Counted from the first letter of the stretch, positions 17,633-26,247 are shown. The stretch is DNA of 64,000 nucleotides from Sporolactobacillus sp. STSJ-5 (GCF_024385605.1 NZ_JANFOJ010000008.1:1-64000), one strand, 5' to 3'. The notes: generated by a model not told the origin, from the sequence alone. A program made the numbers and translations.

Positions 17633-19291
17633 ATGAGAGTTGTCGTTATAGGATCGGTAGCAGCAGGAACGAGTGTTGCAGCGAAAGCAAGAAGAAATAC
17701 AGAAAATGCTGAGATTGTGGTTTATGACCAAGATAAAGATATTTCCTATTCCGTATGTGGTATTCCCTACTTTGTTGGTGAAGAAGTGGAATCAATCGAT
17801 AAGTTAACACCGAGAAACGCGGCATGGTTTAAGAAACGTTATAACGTTGATATTTTTACAGAGCATCGCGTCACCCATATTGATCCTTATAAGAAAGAAT
17901 TGCAGATGACAAATTTACAAACAGGCCAGGCAATCACCGACACTTATGACGTACTTGTTCTGGCAACGGGGGCCGCGCCGGTTACTCCGGAAGCCTTTAT
18001 CGATCAAAAATGGGACAACGTGTTTCAAGTAAGGTCTATTCAAAATGCCCGATCTATTCGTTCTTATATTGAAGCGCGTCAACCGAAAAGAGCGGTGATA
18101 TTGGGGGCAGGTTTTATTGGCTTAGAGATGGCGGAACAACTTTTTAATGAAGGCATAGAGGTTACTCTGATCCAGCGCGGGAAACAAGTCATGAAGCATA
18201 TGGACCCGGATATGGCTTTTCGAGTTGAGCAACTTTTGCGAGATAAAGGTATTCATGTGCTCCTCGAAACAACCGTCGCAGAAGTGGTTGGCACACCGTT
18301 GGTGACCGCTGTGAAGACGAACACCGGTGAGATTATTGATACGGATATGGTTATCCTTGCAACTGGGGTCAGGCCAAATACAAAACTGGCCAAAGAAGCG
18401 GGCATAACTATAGGCGGCACAGGAGCCGTGCAAGTTGATAAGAAAATGCGGACGAACGTGAGCACTATCTATGCGGTTGGTGATGTCGCGGAAAGTTACT
18501 CATTAATCACTGGAAAGCCAATTTATCGCCCGCTAGGATCGACCGCAAATAAAATGGGCCGAATTGCAGGCGATGTGATAACCGGAGGCCGTCTGGAACA
18601 TCGTGGCATTTTAGGTACGGGTATTGTCCGTGTGTTTGACATGGCTGTCGCTCAAACAGGGCTGACAGAAGAAGAAGCTAGGAAAGCAGGTTACGATCTA
18701 GCGGTTTTATTTAATATCAAGCCAGATAAAGCGGATTATCTGGGCGGAATCGAACTGACGATTAAAGCGATTGCGGATAAAGCAACGGGACGTGTACTGG
18801 GTGCCCAAATTACAGGGATAAATGGTGTTGATAAACGTATTGATGTGCTCGCAACGGCGATTTCTTTTAAGGCGAAAGCGGAAGATCTGTTTCATTTAGA
18901 CCTTGCTTATGCGCCGCCGTTTGCGACAACGAAGGATCCTGTTTTGTATACTGGAATGGCTTTAGACAACGCATTGAGAAGGAATCCATTAATCACCCCT
19001 GAAGAATTGATAAAAAAACAGCAAGTGAATGAGCGTTTACAAATTATTGATGCGCGCTCACCTAAGCAATATGCGGCTTCTTCTGTAGAAGGTGCGATCA
19101 ATATTCCACTGGCTGATCTCCGGGAAAAAGCACAAACTTTGGATCCGTCAATTCCCACGATTACTTATTGTAATAAAGGGGTAACAGGGAACGCTGCTCA
19201 AAATATTTTGCTGAATTTAGGATTTAAGCAGGTTTTTAATCTATCTGGTGGGAATAAAAATTATCAGATGTACCGTCAATTGAAGAAATGA
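17633..19291 (+). CDS. CoA-disulfide reductase-like oxidoreductase with C-terminal rhodanese domain
   Basis: 552-residue fusion. Residues 1-445 form an FAD/NAD(P)-disulfide oxidoreductase with VIGSVAAGTS at the N-terminus, the single active Cys42 in SYSVCGIPYF (as in CoA-disulfide reductase and NADH oxidase), AVILGAGFIGLEMAE for NAD(P)H and YAVGDVAES for FAD. The last 100 residues are a rhodanese domain with the Cys loop YCNKGVTGN. It could reduce CoA- or bacillithiol-type polysulfides or persulfides. GGAGGG supports ATG 17633 over the in-frame ATG at 17603. Such fusions often travel with ars genes, perhaps restoring thiols oxidised by arsenic; that is inference. Confidence 0.88.
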   Translation: MRVVVIGSVAAGTSVAAKARRNTENAEIVVYDQDKDISYSVCGIPYFVGEEVESIDKLTPRNAAWFKKRYNVDIFTEHRVTHIDPYKKELQMTNLQTGQAITDTYDVLVLATGAAPVTPEAFIDQKWDNVFQVRSIQNARSIRSYIEARQPKRAVILGAGFIGLEMAEQLFNEGIEVTLIQRGKQVMKHMDPDMAFRVEQLLRDKGIHVLLETTVAEVVGTPLVTAVKTNTGEIIDTDMVILATGVRPNTKLAKEAGITIGGTGAVQVDKKMRTNVSTIYAVGDVAESYSLITGKPIYRPLGSTANKMGRIAGDVITGGRLEHRGILGTGIVRVFDMAVAQTGLTEEEARKAGYDLAVLFNIKPDKADYLGGIELTIKAIADKATGRVLGAQITGINGVDKRIDVLATAISFKAKAEDLFHLDLAYAPPFATTKDPVLYTGMALDNALRRNPLITPEELIKKQQVNERLQIIDARSPKQYAASSVEGAINIPLADLREKAQTLDPSIPTITYCNKGVTGNAAQNILLNLGFKQVFNLSGGNKNYQMYRQLKK

Positions 19292-19310
19292 TGCCGATAA
19301 AGAAAAGAGG

Positions 19311-19346
19311 AAACAATCATGCTGACGAACATGATTGTTTTTTTTG
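19311..19346 (+). terminator. rho-independent terminator
   Basis: AAACAATCATG and CATGATTGTTT with an 8-base loop are followed by a long T run, after the disulfide reductase gene. Confidence 0.88.
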
Positions 19347-19389
19347 CGGGAAATAGTATATAAAAATAATAAAGTTCATGAATTAATAG

Positions 19390-19402
19390 TTGCATATTGC
19401 AA
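19390..19402. promoter_or_regulatory. candidate operator TTGCA-N3-TGCAA (copy 1)
   Basis: The dyad TTGCATATTGCAA lies 38 bases before the MarR-type gene. The same half-sites recur before the ArsP-like permease gene (19972-19988), so they are probably sites for this regulator. Confidence 0.65.
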
Positions 19403-19440
19403 ATACATGATTTATAATTTGAATCAATGGAGGAATAGCT

Positions 19441-19905
19441 ATGGAAAACCTTAGAGAACCCTTTCAAATTATGGTCAGACGTTTCGGTTTGCTGGCCAAG
19501 TACTGCTGCTCCACCGACGGATACAATATATCGCTTGTGCAAAGCCATATTCTGTACGAGATCGAGCGTAAACCCGGTCAGTCCATGCAAATGGTTGCTG
19601 AAACACTCGGTATTGATATTACGACATTCAGCAGACAGATCCAGACACTCGTCAAGATGGATCTTGTGAAAAAGTCGCCAAGCCCGGATGACGGAAGAGT
19701 ATTCATTCTTACCTTGACAGACGAAGGCCATCAAACGGCTGAAAGCATTGACATGCAAATGAATGCGTTTCTTGGAGATGTTTTTTCGAGGATGAGCAGT
19801 TTTGAAAAGGATACGGTCATGCACTCCATTGATTTGCTAAACCGATCAATGGCTGAGTCCGAACATTGCTGCTCCCCATTTTTGTGCAAAAAAAATCAAG
19901 ACTAA
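19441..19905 (+). CDS. Cys-rich MarR family regulator in arsenic island
   Basis: 154-residue winged-helix regulator with DNA-contact helices around MQMVAETLGIDITTFSRQIQTLV and wing residues SPDDGRVFILTL. Unusually for MarR, it has vicinal cysteines near the N-terminus (KYCCSTDG, about residues 21-24) and again at the C-terminus (HCCSPFLCKK). These could bind a trivalent arsenical. The gene precedes an ArsP-type permease gene, and the same TTGCA-N3-TGCAA dyad precedes both. A role as an organoarsenical or thiol-metalloid sensor is inferred. GGAGG lies upstream of the ATG. Confidence 0.85.
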   Translation: MENLREPFQIMVRRFGLLAKYCCSTDGYNISLVQSHILYEIERKPGQSMQMVAETLGIDITTFSRQIQTLVKMDLVKKSPSPDDGRVFILTLTDEGHQTAESIDMQMNAFLGDVFSRMSSFEKDTVMHSIDLLNRSMAESEHCCSPFLCKKNQD

Positions 19906-19971
19906 TTCTGTTTGGAAGTTGGATGATGACGAAGCACATGGTTTTTTTTATTTTCTTCATTCACATCATAT

Positions 19972-19988
19972 ATTTGCATTATGCAAAT
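19972..19988. promoter_or_regulatory. candidate operator TTGCA-N3-TGCAA (copy 2)
   Basis: ATTTGCATTATGCAAAT is a perfect 17-base dyad 17 bases before the permease ATG. It shares TTGCA and TGCAA half-sites at the same spacing with the dyad upstream of the MarR gene. Confidence 0.7.
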
Positions 19989-20005
19989 AAAAGGAGGGCT
20001 TCAAA

Positions 20006-20872
20006 ATGCTCTGGACAATTTTTCAAAGTTTCCTATCAATTGCTTTGGAACTTACCGTACTGTTTATTGGCATCTCTTTACTTATTAGTTTGATTCAGGG
20101 ATTGATCCCTTATGAAAAATTGAATGGTTATTTAAGCGGAAGAAGCACTGCTTTGGGTGTGCTGGCTGCTCTGATTCTCGCTTTTGTTACCCCTTTTTGT
20201 TCCTGTTCTACGATTCCGGTTATCGTCAATTTGTTAAAAGAAAAAGTTCGATTCGGAATTGTTATGGTTTTTCTCTTTTCTTCTCCGGTTCTCGACCCTA
20301 CGATTATTACGCTGATGGGCGCAATGCTGGGCGTTAAAGTTGCTGTGACGTATACGTTGATCACGGCGATTTTGTCAACGGTCATCGGCCTGCTGCTCGA
20401 AAAATTAGGTTTTGAAAAGTCGGTGAAGCAAATAATCATGACAGAATATGAGGAGAGCGCACAGAAATTTAGTTTAAGAAGGGCACTTCAGGAAACAATC
20501 GGGCTTATGAAAACAGTTTACCCGTACTTAATTATCGGAGCGGCGATCGGTGCAGTGATCCATGGAGCCGTACCCACTGAATGGATTTCTTCTACTTTTG
20601 GAGGAGACCAGTGGTGGATTGTTCCGATAGCAGCAATCATTGGTATTCCGTTATATATTCGGTTATCAATGATGATCCCGATGTCGCAAATGTTAATTGT
20701 TAAAGGCATGGCGGTCGCTCCGGTGATGGCTTTGATGATCAGTTCAGCCGGTGCAAGTTTGCCGGAACTTGCGCTGCTCAACTCAATTTTCCAAAAAAAA
20801 TTGGTGACAGCTTTTGTCATCTCGGTCTTTGCCATGGCAACAATTTCGGGCTTCCTGTTCTACCTAATATAG
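20006..20872 (+). CDS. arsP: ArsP-type permease (organoarsenical efflux candidate)
   Basis: 288-residue membrane protein of the DUF318/ArsP permease family, with about eight hydrophobic segments in two halves. The hallmark TPFCSCSTIPV motif (around residues 69-79) carries the paired cysteines of ArsP. ArsP exports trivalent methylated and aromatic arsenicals such as MAs(III) and roxarsone(III). The gene lies between a Cys-rich MarR gene and a CC-peptide gene with an ArsN-like acetyltransferase behind it, which fits organoarsenical resistance. AAAGGAGGG precedes the ATG. Some DUF318 members have other or unknown substrates, so the assignment is probable rather than certain. Confidence 0.8.
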   Translation: MLWTIFQSFLSIALELTVLFIGISLLISLIQGLIPYEKLNGYLSGRSTALGVLAALILAFVTPFCSCSTIPVIVNLLKEKVRFGIVMVFLFSSPVLDPTIITLMGAMLGVKVAVTYTLITAILSTVIGLLLEKLGFEKSVKQIIMTEYEESAQKFSLRRALQETIGLMKTVYPYLIIGAAIGAVIHGAVPTEWISSTFGGDQWWIVPIAAIIGIPLYIRLSMMIPMSQMLIVKGMAVAPVMALMISSAGASLPELALLNSIFQKKLVTAFVISVFAMATISGFLFYLI

Positions 20873-20906
20873 CAATCAAAGCCATTTATTAAAGGAGGTG
20901 AGATCA

Positions 20907-21044
20907 ATGAGTTTCAAAATAAAGTTATTCGAAAAGAAGAAAGATCACTCCTGCTGCAACATTAAGATTGAAGAAGTTAAGGCTGAGGAGCAAACAAAGT
21001 CTTGCTGCCATTCTGAAAAAGCGGATGCTGAAAAATCTAAGTAA
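20907..21044 (+). CDS. 45-residue CC-motif peptide in arsP operon
   Basis: A small gene with a perfect AAAGGAGGTGA ribosome site 7 bases before its ATG. The product is highly charged (many Lys and Glu) and has two vicinal Cys pairs, in DHSCCNIKIEE (about residues 21-22) and KSCCHSEK (about 36-37). There is no signal peptide or membrane segment. Vicinal thiols on a small soluble peptide right behind an ArsP gene suggest an arsenical-binding carrier or scavenger. I do not know a characterised homologue, and the function is inference. Confidence 0.8.
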   Translation: MSFKIKLFEKKKDHSCCNIKIEEVKAEEQTKSCCHSEKADAEKSK

Positions 21045-21078
21045 ACATCGTTTATTCTCTAGGAAGAAGTGAGTCTCA

Positions 21079-21591
21079 TTGACGTTTAATAGAGCAAACT
21101 TTCAGATTGATTATATGAAAGAATCCGATTGGGATCAGGTGAAACAGATTTATTTAGACGGAATTAGAACAGGAATTGCAACCTTCCAAACCGAGGCACC
21201 TGAATGGGAAGGTTGGGACAAGGCTCATGTTCCGTCATGCCGAATCGTTGCGCGTTCGGAAGATCTTATTCTAGGATGGGCCGCGTTAAGTCCCACTTCC
21301 AGTCGCTGTTGTTATAAAGGAATTGGTGAAGTGAGTGTTTACGTTAGCGAAAGGTGTAAAGGCAAAGGAATTGGGAGCGCACTTCTGCAGCGTTTGATTA
21401 GTGAATCAGAAAAAAATGGTTTCTGGACATTACAGTCTTCAATTACTAAGGAAAACAGAGCAAGCCGAGCGTTACATGAAAAGTGTGGATTTAGGGAAAT
21501 AGGGTTTAGAGAAAAAGTTGCTCAAATGCCTGATGGAGCTTGGCATGATGTTGTTCTCGTTGAACGGAGAAGTTCTGTCATTGGCAAGTGA
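21079..21591 (+). CDS. GNAT N-acetyltransferase, ArsN/PAT-like
   Basis: 170 residues of the phosphinothricin/arsinothricin acetyltransferase group. Seen features are the N-terminal EDW-like QVKQIYLDGIRTGIATF, the acetyl-CoA loop ERCKGKGIGSALL (about residues 92-104), ENRASRALHEKCGFREIGFREK and the closing WHDVVLVERR. Together these are typical of PAT and ArsN. ArsN1 inactivates the organoarsenical antibiotic arsinothricin; given the arsenic island, that substrate is favoured over phosphinothricin or methionine sulfoximine. It starts with TTG at 21079. Its position 34 bases after the CC-peptide gene suggests one transcript with arsP. Confidence 0.8.
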   Translation: MTFNRANFQIDYMKESDWDQVKQIYLDGIRTGIATFQTEAPEWEGWDKAHVPSCRIVARSEDLILGWAALSPTSSRCCYKGIGEVSVYVSERCKGKGIGSALLQRLISESEKNGFWTLQSSITKENRASRALHEKCGFREIGFREKVAQMPDGAWHDVVLVERRSSVIGK

Positions 21592-21625
21592 AAGATTTCT
21601 TACTGTTACCGTACGTGTCTGTTGC

Positions 21626-21663
21626 CAAAAAGAGCTTGGATCCCTATCGCAAGCTCTTTTTGT
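21626..21663 (+). terminator. rho-independent terminator
   Basis: CAAAAAGAGCTTG and CAAGCTCTTTTTG form a perfect 13-bp stem ending in a T run. It closes the arsP-side operon. Confidence 0.9.
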
Positions 21664-21755
21664 ATCCTAAGAAACATTTCACTTAATAAACGATCTCCAT
21701 TTTTTGTTGTATAATACGATACAAATGAACGATGTCGTAGATATGGGAGGGCACA

Positions 21756-22454
21756 TTGAAAAAGATACATATTTTCGCTATTTCTGCTTCGGCACTTCTC
21801 GTGGTTTTTGCACTCGTGGGCTTATTTCTCTATCAATTTCACGGCTTTCATGATCAAAAGGTCTTTTCAGGCAATATCGATCAAGATCATATCAGCAATG
21901 AATTTGATGCCGACACGGATGGAGACGGTGTTGCTAATTTGAAAGACAGTGATGCCAATGAAAATGGGAAATCGAATAAACAGGATGTTGTCTCCGAGGC
22001 AAAACGTCTCGTAGGTGTCCTCTATGATCCGCTTAAAGGCGGACATGGAAATATAGGTGGGAAGATGGGGTTTATTGTATGTATTGATGTTCCGCGGATC
22101 GCCTATGCAGATGCGGGAATTTCTTTGGATCAGCTGCTTAAAGCGGATTACGCGCGGCATCCGGGCCATTACGAGACTCAAGGTGGAACCAATACGCCTG
22201 CGACGCCTTACTTTTATCGCCGCGTGCGCAATGTCTATGATTATGCACGTGGCAATGGACAACTTGTCCGTCATGCATCAACACCAAAAGTGGGCGATAT
22301 TGTTTTTTACAGCAGGTATCATGCGACACTTGTGATTGGTACACACAAGGACGGCACGTATGATGAAGTATCGGCGAGTCCCAAAAAGATTTACACCAGA
22401 GAGACTCTGCATAAAAAATGGAAGATTCGTGATGTTGCCCGATTGCTGAACTGA
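21756..22454 (+). CDS. DUF1287-like exported protein with Ca-binding repeat
   Basis: 232 residues. The N-terminal hydrophobic helix (IFAISASALLVVFALVGLFLY) acts as signal anchor. DADTDGDGVANLKDSDANENG (residues 51-71; given as two adjoining pieces, DADTDGDGVANL and KDSDANENG) is a thrombospondin type 3-like calcium motif. The rest resembles DUF1287, an NlpC/P60-like fold: a Cys in GFIVCIDVPRIAY, then PKVGDIVFYS and a His in RYHATLVIG. A surface cysteine hydrolase acting on the cell wall is likely. It starts with TTG at 21756 after GGGAGGG. It converges with the MFS gene. Confidence 0.75.
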   Translation: MKKIHIFAISASALLVVFALVGLFLYQFHGFHDQKVFSGNIDQDHISNEFDADTDGDGVANLKDSDANENGKSNKQDVVSEAKRLVGVLYDPLKGGHGNIGGKMGFIVCIDVPRIAYADAGISLDQLLKADYARHPGHYETQGGTNTPATPYFYRRVRNVYDYARGNGQLVRHASTPKVGDIVFYSRYHATLVIGTHKDGTYDEVSASPKKIYTRETLHKKWKIRDVARLLN

Positions 22455-22473
22455 GCACACGGGCTCGCTTGGT

Positions 22474-23838
22474 TTAATCAGCGCGATTTGCTTGGAAAAA
22501 AGTCACACTAATGAAGAGTGCAGGAACGCTGACGGCGGCGAGCACCCAGGTCAGGATCAGGAAATCCGTTGATGTGATGGTTGTTGCAAAGATGACGCCG
22601 AGTACGGCTGAAGCGCTGATGGAACCGATAAAACGACAGGTTTGGAAAAGTCCGGCGCTTGTACCGACCATTTCTTCAGGAGACTCGCGCAGCATCATCG
22701 TTTGCAGGGCGACATTTCCGATGCCGTAACCGCAGCCGATCAGCAGCAGAAAAAGTCCGATGAGAAGGAGTGATCGTTCAAAAGCGACGATCATGAGAAG
22801 CAACGAACCGATCGCGGTCAGAAATGCACCAAGCTTAAGCGGTACGGTGGGTCCGGAATGATCGATTCGGTGGCCGGTAATTAATGATGCAATCACACTG
22901 GCGAGTGACATGGACAGCATCATGACTCCGCTTAAGCGGATACCCAAGTGCATACCGCTTTGAAAAAAAGTAGGCATCCCATAAAAAAGGCAGTAGTTGG
23001 CGACGTTAAGCAGGATAAACAGCAGATAGACAAGGGTTAAGCGATGATTTATTTTCAACAGATGCAGGTTAACAAATGGAGCGCGTGTTTTGCATTCTCT
23101 CCAAACAAACAAACCGCCGGAAAGTAAACCTGCTGCAGCAGCCCAAATGTTCACGCGCTCCTTGATCGTGAGTAAAAACCAAAGCAAGCTGACAATACTG
23201 ATGGAAAAAAGGATAATTCCCGGAATATCCAAGTGTTTCAGCAAGCTTTTCAAACGATGCGACCGATTATTGATGTCCTTGGGAAAGATTATCAGACCAA
23301 GCGCGAGGCTGACAACGATAAAGGGAAAATTCACGTAAAAGATACTTGGCCAGCCGCCCCAGACAATTAATAATCCGCCGACTGACGGCCCGCACGCGGT
23401 CATGACTGAAGCACAGATCGCCAGAGCGGCGAGGGTCGAACCTTGACGTTCTTTATTGACGGATTGATGTACCAGTGCGACACTGGACGGATAAATGGTG
23501 CTGTTGCCAATGGCTTGAAGCAGACGCATCAAGAGCAGCACGAGAAAGGTAGATGCCAGCGGGGCAAATAAGCAGGCAACCGCGGAAAGCAGCAGTCCAC
23601 CGATAAACAGCTTTCGGCGTCCGATGAGATCACCTACTTTTCCTGCAACCGGCTGACCGACAGCGCTGACCAGATAAAAGGCGGAGACGAGCCAAGAAAC
23701 CGTTGCAAATGTGAGATGAAAATCTTGCTGAATGCTGTGCAGTGCGAGCGCAATCATTGATGAATTCAACGGATTGAGAATCGCTCCGGATAAAACGGCC
23801 GCCATAAAGGCCATATGACTTTTTTTCAACGTATGCAT
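22474..23838 (-). CDS. MFS drug efflux transporter (DHA2-like)
   Basis: 454-residue membrane protein with 12-14 hydrophobic segments. Motif A is GKVGDLIGRRKLF (about residues 65-77), and motif C-like residues occur in the helix near SVMTACGPSVGGLL. The organisation resembles EmrB/QacA family proton antiporters, slightly shorter than the usual 14-helix members. GGAGGCGGGAAA precedes the ATG on the minus strand. The substrate is unknown. It stands alone between unrelated genes. Confidence 0.85.
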   Translation of the reverse strand: MHTLKKSHMAFMAAVLSGAILNPLNSSMIALALHSIQQDFHLTFATVSWLVSAFYLVSAVGQPVAGKVGDLIGRRKLFIGGLLLSAVACLFAPLASTFLVLLLMRLLQAIGNSTIYPSSVALVHQSVNKERQGSTLAALAICASVMTACGPSVGGLLIVWGGWPSIFYVNFPFIVVSLALGLIIFPKDINNRSHRLKSLLKHLDIPGIILFSISIVSLLWFLLTIKERVNIWAAAAGLLSGGLFVWRECKTRAPFVNLHLLKINHRLTLVYLLFILLNVANYCLFYGMPTFFQSGMHLGIRLSGVMMLSMSLASVIASLITGHRIDHSGPTVPLKLGAFLTAIGSLLLMIVAFERSLLLIGLFLLLIGCGYGIGNVALQTMMLRESPEEMVGTSAGLFQTCRFIGSISASAVLGVIFATTITSTDFLILTWVLAAVSVPALFISVTFFQANRAD

Positions 23839-24001
23839 TTTCCCGCCTCCGACTCCAAGTATATCTGCTCCGGCTTATTCACAAGTGACAGGTTTATCCG
23901 GCGTGCAACGAATCATTGATTCTAATCTATAGATATGCAGCCTCAACGTTTTCGACTGCAGTTTCATCGAGTCTATAAGTTCATGGAATACTCCGAAAAT
24001 A

Positions 24002-24020
24002 CTTTTGGTCAGACCAAAAG
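24002..24020. promoter_or_regulatory. perfect 19-base palindrome at promoter
   Basis: CTTTTGGTC-A-GACCAAAAG lies 5 bases upstream of TATAAT (24026-24031), where a -35 element would be. It has the TGGTC-N-GACCA core of FadR-type GntR operators. No cognate regulator is adjacent; the MocR-type protein at 24.7-26.1 kb has a GntR head but of another subfamily. Confidence 0.6.
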
Positions 24021-24061
24021 CATTGTATAATAAAAGCAACCAAATAAAAGGAGGCGATTAA

Positions 24062-24577
24062 ATGCCGAATAAGGAAAGCGAATTTCACCAATTGTTTGAG
24101 GTGCTCACGGATACAAGAAAAATTATGCTGGATTTTAAGGAGGATGTAGACCAGCGCTTAGACTCAATGGATCAGCGTTTTGATTCGATAGACCAGCGCT
24201 TAGACTCAATGGATCAGCGTTTTGATTCGATAGACAAGCGTTTAGACTCAATGGATCAACGTTTTGATTCGATGGACAAGCGCTTAGATTCAATGGATCA
24301 GCGTTTTGATTCGATGGACCAGCGCTTAGATTCAATGGATCAGCGTTTTGATTCGATGGACCAGCGTTTAGACTCAATGGATCAGCGTTTTGATTCGATA
24401 GACAAACGTTTGGATGATTTGAGTGCCCAGCAATCGGTCATGAATCACCGCATTGGCAATTTGGAAACGGCTCAAATTGAAACCAACGTCCGGCTCTCAA
24501 AGATTGAAGCGGCTCAAGATAAGACAACGAAAGCGTTTATGACGATGGCGGAATTATTTAATGAACATTCCCATTAA
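24062..24577 (+). CDS. coiled-coil protein of tandem 14-residue repeats
   Basis: 171 residues without signal peptide or membrane segment. Residues 30-113 are six near-identical 14-residue units of the form D(Q/K)RLDSMDQRFDS(I/M), i.e. paired heptads predicted to form a long coiled coil. Flanking coiled coil continues to the C-terminus (HRIGNLETAQIETNVRL). AAAGGAGGCG precedes the ATG. The unit resembles coiled-coil proteins seen in many Bacilli with variable repeat number. The function is unknown. A strong palindromic operator lies at its promoter, so expression is probably controlled. Confidence 0.75.
   Translation: MPNKESEFHQLFEVLTDTRKIMLDFKEDVDQRLDSMDQRFDSIDQRLDSMDQRFDSIDKRLDSMDQRFDSMDKRLDSMDQRFDSMDQRLDSMDQRFDSMDQRLDSMDQRFDSIDKRLDDLSAQQSVMNHRIGNLETAQIETNVRLSKIEAAQDKTTKAFMTMAELFNEHSH
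24149..24400 (+). repeat. six tandem 42-bp repeats inside the coiled-coil gene
   Basis: Six in-frame 42-base units starting GAC(C/A)A, each differing by only a few, mostly third-position or GAT-proximal, changes. Copy number is likely to vary between strains by slippage or recombination. Confidence 0.92.
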
Positions 24578-24726
24578 AGGAGTGAACCGTTATTAAGTAT
24601 ATCGGGCGTTTCCTGATCACACGTTTTGACTTAATGTCCCCTAACATGTATTTCTTCTTGTTCCCTTCATTCACAGCTGAAAACAGATAAGTTAAAAGGA
24701 TCGTTGATTTCACGATGTGGCTCGGA

Positions 24727-26133
24727 TTATGAATAATAGGGCAGCCAGGTTTTATGCAAAAGCTTTATTCCCTGCTTTATTTCTTCCGGTGAAAGTCCTC
24801 CGAACCCGAGTAAAAGTGTTGTGCTTTTTATATTTTCAATAGACCAAGCGGGTTCATACACGTGTATACCCGCCTTTTTTGCTTGCTTGATCAGTGTTTC
24901 CGACGGGTACCGGCTTTTGACATGAATGACGATATGCAAGCCCGCATCCTGTCCGCTGACACGAACATGACTGCCCATTACCAATTTAATGGTATCAAGA
25001 AGCAGTATCTGTTTTTTCTTGTACAGCGTCCGCATTTTGCGAATATGGCGGTCCCATTGTCCGCTTTCGATAAATAGCGCCAATGTCTTCTGGTGCAGCC
25101 GTGAAGCAGTTTGTCTCCACTCAAAGCTTTGGTAGGCTTCAAGCAGAGCGGGCGGCAGAACCATATAGCTTACTCGAATCGCAGGCATAAGCGATTTAGA
25201 AAAAGTTCCGATGTAAATGACACGATTGTGTTCATCGATCCCTTGCAACGAAGGAATCGGTTTCCCTCTGTAACGGAATTCGCCATCATAATCATCCTCG
25301 ATAATCCAGCTGTTATGCGCATAAGCCCATGAAAGTAGCTTCATTCGTTTTGCAATCGGCATCACCATGCCAAGCGGATATTGGTGCGAAGGTGTGATAT
25401 AGACCGCGTCTGCTTGACTTTTACTTAGCTCATCTATGGATAGTCCGTCTTCTTCAACAGGAATGGGCACTAAGTGAATCGACCATCCTTGCAGCGATCT
25501 GCGGACGCCTTGATAACCCGGATCTTCCATTGCTAATCGATGATTTTTCCATTCAATCAGATGATAGAGTAGGTCAAGGATCGATTGGGTGCCGGCAGCG
25601 ATAACGATTTGTTCCGGTATGCACTGGACACCGCGAGAATGATGCAGATAGTCGGAAAGTACCGCTCTTAATCGCGGTTCACCTTGAAAGTGACCGTATT
25701 TCAGTATCTCTCTATTCTCATGGTTCAGCAATTTACGTTCGCATTTTTGCCAGGCATCCAGTGGAAATTGTGCAGTATCAATGTCCGACATAAAGAAATC
25801 GTATAAGATGGGGGTTGGTTTCTGTTTGGGAGAATATCCGGCAGAAAAATTCACATCTCGATTTACGTTGTAATCAATGTAATCTCCTTCAAATTCTGCG
25901 ACAAAATAACCGCTGCGCGCGCGGCTTTCAATATATCCTTCGGCAAGAAGCTGTTGATAGGCCATCTGCACGGTTGTCTTACTTACCTTCAGATTTTCCG
26001 CAAGATAGCGGATGGATGGAAGACGTGTACTTTTTTCAAGGACGGAGTGTTCAATCTCATTTTTAAAATAACGATATAACTGAATATATAAAGGATCCTT
26101 TGAATCTTCATCCAGCCGAGGAATAAGTTCCAT
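24727..26133 (-). CDS. MocR/PdxR-type transcriptional regulator (GntR HTH + aminotransferase domain)
   Basis: 468 residues. The N-terminal GntR winged helix (LPSIRYLAENLKVSKTTVQ, about residues 36-54) is joined to a fold-type I aminotransferase-like domain. The PLP lysine is in YIGTFSKSLMPAIR. It is divergent from a pyridoxamine-oxidase-fold gene, a common arrangement for PdxR-like regulators. ATG at 26133 fits GAGGTGGG 5 bases upstream better than the earlier in-frame ATGs at 26139 and 26160. It probably senses PLP or an amino compound and controls the divergent gene. Confidence 0.88.
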   Translation of the reverse strand: MELIPRLDEDSKDPLYIQLYRYFKNEIEHSVLEKSTRLPSIRYLAENLKVSKTTVQMAYQQLLAEGYIESRARSGYFVAEFEGDYIDYNVNRDVNFSAGYSPKQKPTPILYDFFMSDIDTAQFPLDAWQKCERKLLNHENREILKYGHFQGEPRLRAVLSDYLHHSRGVQCIPEQIVIAAGTQSILDLLYHLIEWKNHRLAMEDPGYQGVRRSLQGWSIHLVPIPVEEDGLSIDELSKSQADAVYITPSHQYPLGMVMPIAKRMKLLSWAYAHNSWIIEDDYDGEFRYRGKPIPSLQGIDEHNRVIYIGTFSKSLMPAIRVSYMVLPPALLEAYQSFEWRQTASRLHQKTLALFIESGQWDRHIRKMRTLYKKKQILLLDTIKLVMGSHVRVSGQDAGLHIVIHVKSRYPSETLIKQAKKAGIHVYEPAWSIENIKSTTLLLGFGGLSPEEIKQGIKLLHKTWLPYYS

Positions 26134-26172
26134 TTTCATCCCACCTCTGTACTTGCTCAAAACTCATAATCT

Positions 26173-26190
26173 GTACCTTTTAAAAGGCAC
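26173..26190. promoter_or_regulatory. inverted repeat in MocR-NimA divergent region
   Basis: GTACCTTTT and AAAAGGCAC form an 18-base dyad with one mismatch in the shared intergenic region. It is a plausible site for the MocR-type regulator. Confidence 0.45.
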
Positions 26191-26247
26191 AATCGCTTTT
26201 ATAATTAGAATTATAAACAATAAATGACAGAAAAGGTGGAAAATAAT

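Noticed and set aside
24135-24377. Antisense open frame with periodic SNQNADPLSLSA
   Set aside because: Mirror of the 42-bp repeats in the coiled-coil gene.
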